From: Streptomyces sp. NBC_00258
Lineage (GTDB): Bacteria > Actinomycetota > Actinomycetes > Streptomycetales > Streptomycetaceae
Direction of reading: 5' to 3'
NCBI RefSeq assembly: GCF_036182465.1
Contig: NZ_CP108081.1
Span: forward strand, 11,532,001 to 11,596,000
Length of the DNA: 64,000 bases
In this document: piece after piece, positions 42,888 through 51,693 of the stretch
Position numbering within the stretch: position 1 is the first letter of the stretch
How the letters are laid out: each line of letters opens with the position of its first letter
Made by a program: the position numbers and the translations under genes
The notes under the pieces: generated by a model
The model's database searches: none
The model's input: the letters and a program-made list of their open reading frames with translations, nothing else
What the model was told of the DNA's origin: nothing

Positions 42888-43868
42888 ATGACCCCACCGG
42901 CAGGGGAGCGCAAGAGTGGCACGGGCGCTGTGTCGGTCCGCCCGCTGGGTGAGGCGGATCTGGATCGGGCCGACGAGATCTTTCGGGTCGCCTTCGGGAC
43001 GTTCCTCGGGGTTCCCGAGCCGAAGACGTTCTTCGGGACCGCCGACTACGTCCGCACTCGCTGGGCGGCCGATCCACAGGCGGCCTTCGCAGCGACGGTC
43101 GAGGGCGAAGTCGCCGGATCGAACTTCGCCGCCAACTGGGGCAGCGTCGGGTACTTCGGTCCGCTGACCGTGCGTCCGGACCTGTGGGACCAGGGCGTCG
43201 GCAGGCGTCTCATGGAGCCGGTCATGGACTGCTTCGACACCTGGGAGAACCGCCACCTGGGCCTGTTCACCTTCTCGCACAGTCCCAAGCACCTTGAGCT
43301 CTACCGCCGGTACGGTTTCTGGCCCCGATTCCTCACCGCCATCATGAAGAAGCAGGTGGCAGGTAGTGCCGCAGTCCCCGGCCGAGTGCTGTACGGCCAG
43401 TTGCCCGCCGCCGAGCAGCCCGATGCCCTGAGCCTCTGTCGCGCACTGACAGAGGCCGTGTACGAGGGCCTGAACCTGGAACGCGAGATCGTGGCCACGC
43501 ACGCGCAGGGGCTCGGTGACACGATCCTGCTCCAGGGCGCCGGCTCCGAGCTCGATGGCCTGGCCGTCTGCCACTGCGGAGCCGGGTCGGAGGCAGGCGA
43601 GGACGTGTGCTTCGTCAAGTTCGGAGCCGTACGCCCTGGCCCGGATGCCGCCACCCGGTTCGACCGGCTGCTTGGCGCGTGCGAGCAGTTGGCCGCCGAG
43701 CGCGGACTGGGTCAGCTGGACGCCGGGGTGAACCTGGGCCGCCCGGATGCCTACCGTCGCATGGTCGACCGCGGCTTCCGCACCTGGTTGCAGGGCGTGA
43801 CCATGCACAGGCCCAACGAACCCGGCTACAGCCACCCCGGCGCCTACGTGATCGACGACTGGCGCTGA
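42888..43868 (+). CDS. Tandem GNAT acetyltransferase
   Basis: 326 residues, ATG at 42888 with GGAAGGAGAG upstream. The first GNAT domain spans ~15-165: PLGEADLDRADEIFRVAFG, YFGPLTVRPDLWDQGVGRRL (acetyl-CoA loop Q-x-x-G-x-G) and HLELYRRYGFWPR. The second, more divergent half (~190-320) has LEREIVATHAQGLGDTILLQ, FVKFGAVRPG and LGRPDAYRRMVDRGFRT. Tandem GNATs of this build occur in actinobacteria; the substrate is unknown. Confidence 0.87.
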   Translation: MTPPAGERKSGTGAVSVRPLGEADLDRADEIFRVAFGTFLGVPEPKTFFGTADYVRTRWAADPQAAFAATVEGEVAGSNFAANWGSVGYFGPLTVRPDLWDQGVGRRLMEPVMDCFDTWENRHLGLFTFSHSPKHLELYRRYGFWPRFLTAIMKKQVAGSAAVPGRVLYGQLPAAEQPDALSLCRALTEAVYEGLNLEREIVATHAQGLGDTILLQGAGSELDGLAVCHCGAGSEAGEDVCFVKFGAVRPGPDAATRFDRLLGACEQLAAERGLGQLDAGVNLGRPDAYRRMVDRGFRTWLQGVTMHRPNEPGYSHPGAYVIDDWR

Positions 43869-44697
43869 GACTCCGCCACACCCGGCCCGCGAGGATGGCC
43901 CGGTGCTGCACGAACCCGTGAACATTCCGCGTCCGCGCTGACGGCCAGAGACCTCCCGGACCGCAGTCGGGATGCTGCCCCTGCTCATGGACATCGCCAG
44001 GGCGCCGTGGTCGTTCGTACGGATCCGGTCGGCGAGTTGGCCGAGGACCCGCTTCGGCTCAAGGCCGGTGCGGGCGGCGATCGCGGGCAGTCGGCGGCTC
44101 ACATCGACAGTCAGCCACACCTGCGCCTTGAGGTCTTTGCGCGCGCTTCCTGCCGCTCCATCTGCCACGCGGCACGACGGGCGAGGGCGCCTTCCCGCTG
44201 TACGTCGTGTTCCGGTGCCCATGTGCTGCGCTGTTCGTCCCGTTCCGGGCTGTAGATGGGCCAGCCGTCACCGTCCATCAGGGCGGTGTTGCGGCGCCGA
44301 TCGGTATGCCGCGCCCTCGCTGCTCGGCGGGGGCCTTCGGCGCATCGTCGTGGGGCCACGGTCGACGGTGGGGGAGTCCAGCTGCTGCCGGGTCTCCCGC
44401 TCACGCCGGTCCGCTTCTGTGACCTTGTCCGCGACCTGAGCCACGCTCAGCCCCTCCGCCCTGCTGCCGGACCGCAGCCCGGGCCACATCGTCAGCACTC
44501 CGCATCATGCGCTGCCCTCCTGCGCCGCCCACTCCAGACCGAGGCCGACCGGATCGCAGAGGTCGGGGACTACGCCAGACTGCTGCGACGCAGCGGTCTC
44601 TACGCGGAGCCGTACACGCTTCAGGCCTGCGGCTACCGGTGAATGTGGCCGGAACGGGTCCCTGGCGTGTGCGGGAAGAACGCGATGTGATTTCCGG
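43869..44697 (-). pseudogene. Decayed coding region, no family recognised
   Basis: About 830 bases. Minus-strand pieces in different frames look like former coding sequence: SVAQVADKVTEADRRERETR (near 44400-44460), MDGDGWPIYSPERDEQRSTW, APEHDVQREGALARRAAWQM, and then EDLKAQVWLTVDVSRRLPAI (near 44060-44130). Together they suggest one frameshifted protein of ~180 residues. The charged, Arg-rich make-up recalls plasmid or mobilisation proteins, but I cannot name one. On the plus strand a short coding-like tail (EADRIAEVGDYARLLRRSGL) ends at 44642. Confidence 0.35.
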
Positions 44698-45588
44698 GTG
44701 TCTGACGAAGCGATACTCATCAAGCGTCTCCAGGAAGCGGGATACGCAGCCAGAGAGGTGAAGAAAGCCACCGGCGGAGTCGTCGCAATCGCCGGGCTGG
44801 TAACCCTCGAGGACGATTCCCGGGTATTCGCGAAAACACTTCAAGGGCCGGACCAGGACATTTTCCCCGTCGAAGCCGCTGGCCTGACAGAGCTCCGCGA
44901 AACCGGCGGGGTGATCACGCCGGAGGTGCTGTGCGCCTCACCTCGGCTCCTCGTGCTGGAGAAGATGTGGCCACGCCGCGACGACGAGCGTTTCTGGGAG
45001 CGGCTCGCCCACATGATCGCCGACCTGCACACCTCCACGACCGCCGAGCGGTTCGGCTGGCACCGTCCGGCCTGGCTGGGCCGGCTGCGCCAGGACAACA
45101 CGTGGGACAGCGACGGCCACGCGTTTCTCGCGGAGCGGCGCATCCTGCGCTGGCTGTCGGAACCTCTGGTCGAGGCGGCCTTCGACGCCGCGGAACGGCA
45201 GGCCCTGGAACGGCTCTGCGCCGCCCTGCCCGAACTCGTGCCGGGCCGGCCCCCGTGCCTGACCCACGGCGATCTGTGGCAGGAGAACCTCGTCGCCACC
45301 GCCGACGGCGCGCCCGCGCTCATCGACCCCGCCGTGTCCTACAACTGGCCGGAAATCGACCTCAGCATGCTGTGGTGCTCCCCGCGACCGCCCGCCTCGC
45401 ACCGCTTCTTCGCCGTGTACGAGGAGCTCACGGGGATCGACGGCGGCTGGCGGGACCGGATGGACCTTTTCCATCTGCGAGAACTCCTGAGCGTCATCGC
45501 CCATGACGACGACGCCTGGGGGGCCGCGGAGGCCGTACGGAAGATCATCGCTCCGTTCCGGCGGGACGGTGGCTCGGCGACGGTGTGA
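44698..45588 (+). CDS. Fructosamine/ketosamine-3-kinase family protein
   Basis: 296 residues from a GTG at 44698. It has a kinase-like fold of the FN3K type: FAKTLQGPDQDIFPVEAAGL with the Lys and Glu pair, HMIADLHTSTTAERFGWH, the catalytic CLTHGDLWQENLVATADG, and IDPAVSYNWPEIDLSML as the metal-binding DP-x-Y-x-x-x-E-x-DL motif. It would phosphorylate sugar-modified amines as part of deglycation, or act on an aminosugar. No obvious operon partner. Confidence 0.88.
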   Translation: MSDEAILIKRLQEAGYAAREVKKATGGVVAIAGLVTLEDDSRVFAKTLQGPDQDIFPVEAAGLTELRETGGVITPEVLCASPRLLVLEKMWPRRDDERFWERLAHMIADLHTSTTAERFGWHRPAWLGRLRQDNTWDSDGHAFLAERRILRWLSEPLVEAAFDAAERQALERLCAALPELVPGRPPCLTHGDLWQENLVATADGAPALIDPAVSYNWPEIDLSMLWCSPRPPASHRFFAVYEELTGIDGGWRDRMDLFHLRELLSVIAHDDDAWGAAEAVRKIIAPFRRDGGSATV

Positions 45589-45740
45589 CCGGCGTGCCGC
45601 CGAAGAGTCGCCTCTTGACCTTGTGGAGCGTCCCATATTTCCCCACCGCGTCAACTCCACCGCCCAAGTACTCGAGTTGGGGCGTTCCTCGTCCGCATAG
45701 TCGCTGTGACGGTTCACGACACCGTCCGTATCTTGGCGCC

Positions 45741-46532
45741 ATGACGGATGAGGGAGAGCCGCAGCTCTTTGTGAACCGCTGGGGCGACACGTCGGGACCA
45801 GCGCTGGGTGCGGGCGGGCACCAAAGGGCAGACGCATGCTCGTGTTTCGACCAGTCCAGGCCGCGCCAGCGGGCGCGGGTCGGGTTCCACACCGAACGGC
45901 AGGACACCTCCGCGCCAGGCTGGCAGCACCTGCTGGACCTGGTCGACGAGGCCGCAGCCGACGGACGCGAAGAGTTCCGCCCTCTGACCGAGCTCAGCCC
46001 CGAAGAGCGGCGGCAGGTCGTCACCCTGCCGCCGAGCATCGCCAGGCTCATTGCCGTCAAGCACCTTGTGCTCTACGGCAGCAACCTGGTCCGGATTCCG
46101 CCCGAGATCGGGGCCATGAGCAGTCTGGAGGAGTTCACCCCTTACACCTCCTACCGGCTGCACTGGTTCCCCTACGAGATCACTCGATGCCGGAAACTGA
46201 GCCGCAGCACGGTGAGCACGCGCGCATTGTTCGGCAACTACAAGCTGCGGCCGCCCTTCCCGCGGCTTCCAACTGCCCCGGGCCCCGTCGCGGGACTCGA
46301 CCTGGGAAACCTGGATCCTCGGCGCTGGGGCGCCACGGCCATCCACAGTTGCAGCGTCTGCGACCGCCCGGTCGCACCAGCTGGACTGCGTCAAGTGTGG
46401 ATGTCACTGTCTGTGGCCACCGATGTACTCCCTCTGCTGGTCAACGCCTGTTCGACGGAATGTGTCACCGAACTACCCGCCGGCTCCCAGGACTACATCC
46501 CCAGACCGCACCAAGGCGGCCGGGTCGAATAG
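45741..46532 (+). CDS. Leucine-rich-repeat protein with Cys motifs
   Basis: 263 residues from the ATG at 45741. A central leucine-rich section is visible: LTELSPEERRQVVTLPPSIA, LIAVKHLVLYGSNLVRIPPE and IGAMSSLEEFTPYTSYRLHW. The C-terminal part holds SCSVCDRPVAPAG and NACSTEC, two CxxC-like pairs that may bind zinc. It has no signal peptide or membrane segment, so it is probably a cytosolic protein-protein interaction module. Function unknown. Confidence 0.75.
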   Translation: MTDEGEPQLFVNRWGDTSGPALGAGGHQRADACSCFDQSRPRQRARVGFHTERQDTSAPGWQHLLDLVDEAAADGREEFRPLTELSPEERRQVVTLPPSIARLIAVKHLVLYGSNLVRIPPEIGAMSSLEEFTPYTSYRLHWFPYEITRCRKLSRSTVSTRALFGNYKLRPPFPRLPTAPGPVAGLDLGNLDPRRWGATAIHSCSVCDRPVAPAGLRQVWMSLSVATDVLPLLVNACSTECVTELPAGSQDYIPRPHQGGRVE

Positions 46533-46796
46533 CCGGCGTCCGACTGGGATTGCCCCTGTCGGCCCTCGCCGCACGCTGCTCCTCCGATTGGGTCAGCGAG
46601 GAAGCACCTACGGCATGGAACGTCGGGCGGGGGACTGCCGCCGTCGATGGGAACTACGTGATCGTGGACAGGTGCGGAGCTCCTTACGGACCAGGGTCCG
46701 GCACCGTGGTGGCGCGCCCGGCGATCGGAGGGAAGGCCGGCATGCCTGGGTCGATGACCGCGCATTTGTGAGCCAACTCCGCTTCCTAACGGTTGG
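46533..46796. other. Short intergenic space
   Basis: About 260 bases between the LRR gene and the convergent MerR gene. No gene or strong hairpin is visible. Confidence 0.3.
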
Positions 46797-47705
46797 TCAG
46801 GTCTGATCTGCGGCACGTAGGGCCTGCGCCAGCCAATTCAGCTCCTCGGTCGCGTCGGGAGACGAATTCTGCCCGCGCACGCGGGCGACGAGCCTGCGGT
46901 AGTGCTCCGCTCCTGCCTCGATCCCGGCCTCCAGGCTGCGCAGCACGGCGGCCCGATCGGCGTCACCGAACAGCTCGGACAGCACCTCGGCCGCCGCCGG
47001 CCCCTCAGGGGCGATCCCGCGTTTTCTGACCTCCGCGACGGTCTGCACGATCTGCCTGGCCCACCAGATGGACGCCCCAGGGGGATGGCCTTGCCCCGGT
47101 AGGGGCGTGTTGAGCTTCATCCAGGTGCGCAACCGGGCACGGAAAGCGGGGTCCCGCACCAGCTCGGCCAGTTCGATCCAGGCGTCGACCTGATCTGGTG
47201 TGGGATCGTCGGGCAATTCGATACTGAAGGCGCGCATGCGGTCACGCAGGCCCGGGTCGTCGACGCCGCCGAACACCTCTTCCTTGAACTCGTCGATGAT
47301 CTGCTTGCGTTCGGCGGCGGAAAGCCGCGCCAACCGGTTCATCAGTGCTGTCTCCTCAGCAGTCGAACTCCGTTTCGCCACGGTGGACAGGACGGCCCGG
47401 CTCACCTTGAGCGAGCGGATCTGCGCGTCGAGCGCGGCCACGTGCGCGTCGGCGACCTCGGCGACCGTGGTGCGGCCGCTCAGGACGTGGCACACGTCGT
47501 CGAGCCCGAGACCCAGCTCCCGCAGGGTGCGGACCAGCTCGACGCGGGCCACGGACTCGGCGTCGTACAGCCGGTAGCCGCTCGCGGAGCGGGCCACGGG
47601 CGGCACCGCTCCCTCGTCCGACCAGAAGCGCAGGGTGCGCACCGAAAGTCCGGTGCGGTGCGCGAGCTGGCCGATGGTGAGCACGTCGGGGTGTTCGTCG
47701 TCCAT
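46797..47705 (-). CDS. MerR-family transcriptional regulator
   Basis: 302 residues from the ATG at 47705. The N-terminal MerR HTH is LTIGQLAHRTGLSVRTLRFW, SDEGAVPPVARSASGYRLYD, followed by the dimer helix VAEVADAHVAALDAQIRSLK. The C-terminal ~190 residues form a large helical effector domain (GLRDRMRAFSIELPDDPTPD, EAGIEAGAEHYRRLVARVRG) seen in longer MerR proteins of actinobacteria. It is probably autoregulated through the palindrome at 47723. Confidence 0.92.
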   Translation of the reverse strand: MDDEHPDVLTIGQLAHRTGLSVRTLRFWSDEGAVPPVARSASGYRLYDAESVARVELVRTLRELGLGLDDVCHVLSGRTTVAEVADAHVAALDAQIRSLKVSRAVLSTVAKRSSTAEETALMNRLARLSAAERKQIIDEFKEEVFGGVDDPGLRDRMRAFSIELPDDPTPDQVDAWIELAELVRDPAFRARLRTWMKLNTPLPGQGHPPGASIWWARQIVQTVAEVRKRGIAPEGPAAAEVLSELFGDADRAAVLRSLEAGIEAGAEHYRRLVARVRGQNSSPDATEELNWLAQALRAADQT

Positions 47706-47722
47706 GGGTGAGATCCTGGACC

Positions 47723-47737
47723 CTCCAGTCGCTGGAG
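47723..47737. promoter_or_regulatory. MerR-type operator
   Basis: CTCCAG-TCG-CTGGAG is a perfect inverted repeat within ACCCTCCAGTCGCTGGAGAC, 18 bases upstream of the MerR start. A GC-rich dyad of this form in the promoter spacer is typical of MerR autoregulation. Confidence 0.65.
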
Positions 47738-48061
47738 ACACAAGCGTTTCAGCGCGACATTCTGTGAGTCCGGTGACGGCCCGTTGGGCCCCGCGGACGC
47801 GACCACGAAAAGCTGCGACACAGGTACTTCTGGCGCTGCTCGGTTGGGATTGCAACCCCGAGCAACCAGGAGGCCCTGCCGTTGTGCCGCGGCTGCCGAG
47901 AGATCACCCGAACAGGAACCCTGTTCGGGTGATCAAGCCTGGCGGCCTCGTCAGGCCGATGAGTTTGCCTGCCGTCTGAAGTCTTCCTTGTGACCTTCCG
48001 CCCGGTGGGCGGATCAGGAAGTGGCGGATCACGGTGTGATGGAGGAGAGATGGAGGCCAGG
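47738..48061. other. Intergenic region between MerR and DHFR-like genes
   Basis: About 320 bases of divergent promoter space. The only feature seen is the 33-base hairpin at 47902-47934. Confidence 0.4.
47902..47934. terminator. Perfect 15-bp hairpin
   Basis: GATCACCCGAACAGG, 3-base loop, then its exact complement. It stands about 130 bases upstream of the DHFR-like gene and has no intact gene before it. It may be a relic terminator or an attenuator-like element. Confidence 0.7.
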
Positions 48062-48646
48062 ATGAGCAATCCGATTCGGCTGTACATGTCGATGTCGCTC
48101 GACGGCTACGTTGCCGGTCCGGACGATCGACCGGGCCAGGAGCTCGGACGCGCCGGTGGACGTCTTTTCAACTGGCTCGACGACCGGGAATCCGAGGGCC
48201 CCAGTGGACAGGTGTATCGCGAGGCGCTGGCGACCGGCGCGGTCATCTCCGGCCGTCGGACCTTCGAACTCGCCGGGCGGTGGCAGGGCGATCATCACGA
48301 CGGTGTGCCGATCTTCGTCCTCACCCACCATGTGGAGGACGGGGACGTGCCACCGGGCCACGCGCGATTCGTCACCGACGTCGAGGACTGCGCCCGTCAG
48401 GCCCGCGAGGCCGCCGGGGACCGGCCGGTCATGGTCCATGGGGCGGGCGCGGCCCAGGCGCTCCTCCGGGCCGGGCACATCGACGAGATGGAGATCCACC
48501 TGGTCCAGGTCCTCCTCGGGGACGGCCGACGGCTGTTCGACCACCTCGGGGGTGATCACATCGAACTCGACCTCGTGCGACGGCTCGAGGACCGTGACGT
48601 CACGCACCTCCGCTACCGGGTACGCCGTCCCAATGAGGCCGCATGA
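48062..48646 (+). CDS. DHFR/RibD C-domain-like reductase
   Basis: About 194 residues from the ATG at 48062 (48050 also possible). The full fold is present: IRLYMSMSLDGYVAGPDDRP, GAVISGRRTFELAGRW, the HHVEDGDVPPGHARFVTDVE region, VMVHGAGAAQALLRAGHIDE and the closing VTHLRYRVRR. Family members are NADPH-dependent reductases of unknown substrate. The stop overlaps the start of the next gene (ATGA), so the two form a translationally coupled operon. Confidence 0.88.
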   Translation: MSNPIRLYMSMSLDGYVAGPDDRPGQELGRAGGRLFNWLDDRESEGPSGQVYREALATGAVISGRRTFELAGRWQGDHHDGVPIFVLTHHVEDGDVPPGHARFVTDVEDCARQAREAAGDRPVMVHGAGAAQALLRAGHIDEMEIHLVQVLLGDGRRLFDHLGGDHIELDLVRRLEDRDVTHLRYRVRRPNEAA

Positions 48647-49077
48647 AGACGCTCTTTGTCGCCTGCCGCGTCACCGACCTGGACCGCTCGCTCGATTTCT
48701 ACACCGCCCTGGGCTACGTCGAGCTGGGCACGGTCGACGTAGGGGACGGGAGCCGCCTCGTGATCCTGAAGTTCCCCGGCGAACCGGCGGCCTCGCTCGA
48801 ACTGGTCCACCGTCCCGTTGGCGGACACGTCGACGTGGGCAGCGGTTTCGACCACCTCGCGATCCAGGTGGACGCACTGGCCGCCACCCTGGAGCGGCTG
48901 ACCGGCGCCGGCCTGGAGCCGGGACCTGTCCAGTACCCGGGCGGGCCTCACGGCCCGAAGACATCATGGCTCACCGACCCGGATGGCTACCGGATCGAGT
49001 TGGTCGAGTGGCCGCCCGGACACCCCGACGGCATCACCGCCGCGGACTTCTCCCGAGCGGTCCGGAGAGCGGAGTGA
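48643..49077 (+). CDS. VOC (glyoxalase/dioxygenase superfamily) protein
   Basis: 144 residues. One pair of beta-alpha-beta-beta-beta units: MKTLFVACRVTDLDRSLDFY, ASLELVHRPVGGHVDVGSGF, HLAIQVDALAATLERLTGAG and TSWLTDPDGYRIELVEW. The His and Glu positions for metal binding (DHLAIQV, IELVEW) are kept. It may be a lyase or a resistance/sequestration protein. It is coupled to the DHFR-like gene. Confidence 0.88.
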   Translation: MKTLFVACRVTDLDRSLDFYTALGYVELGTVDVGDGSRLVILKFPGEPAASLELVHRPVGGHVDVGSGFDHLAIQVDALAATLERLTGAGLEPGPVQYPGGPHGPKTSWLTDPDGYRIELVEWPPGHPDGITAADFSRAVRRAE

Positions 49078-49081
49078 AGAA

Positions 49082-49096
49082 GCCCCGCTTCGGGGC
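49082..49096 (+). terminator. Short hairpin after VOC gene
   Basis: GCCCCG-CTT-CGGGGC follows the VOC stop by four bases. It is a compact GC-rich stem typical of Streptomyces terminators. Confidence 0.7.
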
Positions 49097-49586
49097 GGCC
49101 GCGACGCAGCACGAGGCGACATCCCCACCCCATCCACAGGTTTTGACAGTTGCCCCTCGCCCCACTGCGACGGCCCGGACGGTGATGGCGGGGCACAAGA
49201 CGGGACTGTCGGCGTTGGAAGCACAGACGTCAGCACAACCCGGCCGCACGCGGATGGCAGGGGTCAAGGTGCACAGCGGGCGGCAGGGTCAGTCGCCGGT
49301 GAGGCACGCCCTGTGGGTCGGCCCGCCAGGTGAGCGGCCCTGCCGACCGAGGTCCGGCCGGGGAACTCTCCCTCGGCCAGGGCGGTGTCGAGCTGCTCGG
49401 CCAGGTCCCAGTCGGCCGGTCGAAGGCCGGGGTTGTCGGCTTTGAGTCGGCGATAGGCGTCGGTGGCGCAGCTGCCGGTCGACGGCTGCCGCACTTCCCG
49501 CCGCGGAACAGGCTGCAGTGCGGGTCATCGGACACGGCAGCAGGCACCGCCCTCCACCGACTGACCGACGCCTTCAGTGAGGCCGG
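49097..49586. other. Region with possible truncated gene
   Basis: About 490 bases. A minus-strand frame from about 49520 to 49264 reads CATDAYRRLKADNPGLRPAD, WDLAEQLDTALAEGEFPGRT and a Cys-containing end DPAARCAP. It looks like real coding sequence but has no start that I trust and no family that I know. It may be a truncated gene. Confidence 0.4.
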
Positions 49587-50474
49587 CTATGGCGCCAGAG
49601 GACCGGCAGGGGCGGCATCGTCGTGGGAGGCGGTCCAGGAGGCGAGCAGGCGCAGGGCTTCTTCGGAGGGCGAGCCGGGTTCGGCGGTGTAGATGAGGAG
49701 GGTGAGGCCGGGTTCGTCGTCCACGGCCGAGCCGTGCCAGGCCAGGGTGAGCTCGCCGACGACCGCGTGGTGGAAGCGTTTGACCCCGGTGCCGTGACGG
49801 CGCACGTTGTGCGAGCCCCAGCGGGTGCGGAAGGCGTCGCTGCGGGTGGACAGCTCGCCCACCAAATCGTGGAGATCCTTGTCATGGGGATTGCGGCCGG
49901 CCTCGGTGCGCAGCACGTCCACGGTCATGTCCGCGATGAGATCCCAGTCCGGGTAGAAGCGGCGGGCCGCCGGGTCGAGGAACTGGAAACGGGCCATGTT
50001 CGGCGGCCGGGTGTCACTGTCGTAGATGTCGGCGAAGAAGGCGCGGGCCAGCCGGTTGGCGGCCAGCAGGTCCAGGCGGCCGTTCGTCACGAACGCGGGC
50101 CCGGCGGTGACGGCGTCCAGGGCCCACTGCAGGCTTTTGGGCAAGGTCCGCTGCCGACTGGAACGTGAGCGGGGGCGGGCGAGGGTGTCGGAGCCTTCCT
50201 GGGCCTGGGCCAGGTGGAGCAGATGAGCCCGTTCGACCTCGTCCAACTGGAGTGCGCGGGCGACCGATTCGAGCACCGCTGGGGAGACACCGGACAGGTT
50301 GCCGCGCTCCAGCTTGCCGTAGTAGTCGACGCTGACGTCGGCCAGCGTGGCGACTTCGCTGCGGCGGAGTCCGGGCACGCGGCGCCGGGTGCCGGTCGGC
50401 AGTCCGGCCTGCTCCGGGGTGATCTTGGCTCTCCGCGAGGTGAGGAACTCGCGGACTTCGTCACGGTTGTCCAC
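49587..50474 (-). CDS. XRE-family regulator with MmyB-like ligand domain (1)
   Basis: About 295 residues from a GTG at 50474. The N-terminal HTH is REFLTSRRAKITPEQAGLPT, VPGLRRSEVATLADVSVDYY and GKLERGNLSGVSPAVLESVA. The C-terminal MmyB-like (MLTR_LBD) domain has WALDAVTAGPAFVTNGRLDL, YPDWDLIADMTVDVLRTEAG and GLTLLIYTAEPGSPSEEALR. In characterised relatives this domain may bind fatty acids or other hydrophobic ligands. It is divergent from the zinc alcohol dehydrogenase, with a 19-bp palindrome between. Confidence 0.92.
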   Translation of the reverse strand: MDNRDEVREFLTSRRAKITPEQAGLPTGTRRRVPGLRRSEVATLADVSVDYYGKLERGNLSGVSPAVLESVARALQLDEVERAHLLHLAQAQEGSDTLARPRSRSSRQRTLPKSLQWALDAVTAGPAFVTNGRLDLLAANRLARAFFADIYDSDTRPPNMARFQFLDPAARRFYPDWDLIADMTVDVLRTEAGRNPHDKDLHDLVGELSTRSDAFRTRWGSHNVRRHGTGVKRFHHAVVGELTLAWHGSAVDDEPGLTLLIYTAEPGSPSEEALRLLASWTASHDDAAPAGPLAP

Positions 50475-50508
50475 ACCTCTGACCGTACGACGTCCGCGCG
50501 GCCGTAGG

Positions 50509-50527
50509 CATGTACTGCCAGTACATG
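50509..50527. promoter_or_regulatory. 19-bp palindromic operator
   Basis: CATGTACTGCCAGTACATG is a perfect palindrome (9-bp arms around one base), 35 bases upstream of the XRE start and 112 bases upstream of the dehydrogenase start. It is the probable binding site of the XRE regulator. Confidence 0.8.
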
Positions 50528-50638
50528 GTTCATCAGCCACTGGTTGACCACCCGGAACGCCGGTTACCTGGATGCCGTGGCACCCAGCCACGCCCGGCCG
50601 TCCGACGCGGCCGGTCCTCCGTATGTAAGGAGCCCCGC

Positions 50639-51661
50639 ATGCGCGGTGTCGTGATGCACGCCCCCGGTGACTTCCGGGTGGAGGAGCGCGAAGACCCGAA
50701 GATCCTCAAGCCGACCGACGCGGTCATCCGGGTGGCGGCGGCCTGTGTGTGCGGCTCGGATCTGTGGCCGTACCGCGGGGCCGAGCCTTTCGAGGCACGC
50801 TCGCCGATCGGCCATGAGTACGTGGGCGTGGTGGAGGAGGTCGGCAGCGCCGTCACCACCGTCAAGCCCGGTCAGTTCGTGGTCGGCGGCTTTTCCACTT
50901 CGGACAACACCTGCGCCAACTGCCGTGCCGGTTACCAGACTTCGTGCGTCCAGCGCGAGTGGATGAACGAGATGGGCGCCCAGGCGGAGCGGCTGCGCGT
51001 CCCGCTCGCCGACGGCACCCTCGTCGCCACCCCGGGCACACCCGACGCCGACTTGATCCCGAGCCTGCTGACCGCCTCCGACGTCCTCGGCACCGGCTGG
51101 TTCGCAGCCGTCGCCGCCCAGGCCGGTCCCGGCAAGGCGGTCGCCGTGGTCGGTGACGGCGCGGTCGGCCTGCTCGGCGTGCTGGCCGCACGGCAGCTCG
51201 GCGCGGAGCGGGTCATCGCCATGAGCCGGCACGCCTCCCGCCAGAAGCTGGCCCTGGAGTTCGGCGCGACCGACATCGTCACCGAGCGCGGAGACGAGGG
51301 CGTGGCGAGGATCAAGGAGCTGACCGACGGCTTGGGCGCACACTCGGTTATCGAGGCGGTCGGCACCCAGGAGTCGATGCTGCAGGCGATCCGCTCCACT
51401 CGTCCCGGCGGACATGTCGGCTACGTCGGTGTCTCCCACGACGTCACGCTCGACGGCCAGGAGCTGTTCTTCTCCCACGCGCACCTGCATGGCGGCCCGG
51501 CCCCGGTCCGCCAGTACCTGCCGCAGCTGATCGATCTGATCTGGACCCGGCAGATCGACCCGGGCAAGGTCTTCGACCTCACCCTCCCCCTCGACCGGGC
51601 CGCCGACGCCTACCAGGCGATGGACGAACGCAGCGCCATCAAGGTCCTGCTCAAGCCCTGA
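50639..51661 (+). CDS. Zinc-dependent alcohol dehydrogenase (MDR family)
   Basis: 340 residues, ATG at 50639 with TAAGGAG 6 bases before. Catalytic zinc ligands are Cys in AACVCGSDLWPY and the His-Glu of SPIGHEYVGVVEEVG. The structural-zinc loop NTCANCRAGYQTSC has only three cysteines. The Rossmann motif is AVAVVGDGAVGLLGVLAARQ, and VGTQESMLQAIRSTRPGGHV follows. It oxidises or reduces an alcohol/aldehyde pair. It is under the likely control of the divergent XRE protein and followed by an aldo/keto reductase. Confidence 0.92.
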   Translation: MRGVVMHAPGDFRVEEREDPKILKPTDAVIRVAAACVCGSDLWPYRGAEPFEARSPIGHEYVGVVEEVGSAVTTVKPGQFVVGGFSTSDNTCANCRAGYQTSCVQREWMNEMGAQAERLRVPLADGTLVATPGTPDADLIPSLLTASDVLGTGWFAAVAAQAGPGKAVAVVGDGAVGLLGVLAARQLGAERVIAMSRHASRQKLALEFGATDIVTERGDEGVARIKELTDGLGAHSVIEAVGTQESMLQAIRSTRPGGHVGYVGVSHDVTLDGQELFFSHAHLHGGPAPVRQYLPQLIDLIWTRQIDPGKVFDLTLPLDRAADAYQAMDERSAIKVLLKP

Positions 51662-51693
51662 CGGACCACGCCTTGCGAACGGACGGTACGTGC

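Noticed and set aside
42654..44222. 522-codon minus-strand frame opposite the tandem GNAT gene
   Set aside because: Antisense shadow; the plus strand has a good ribosome-binding site and GNAT motifs.
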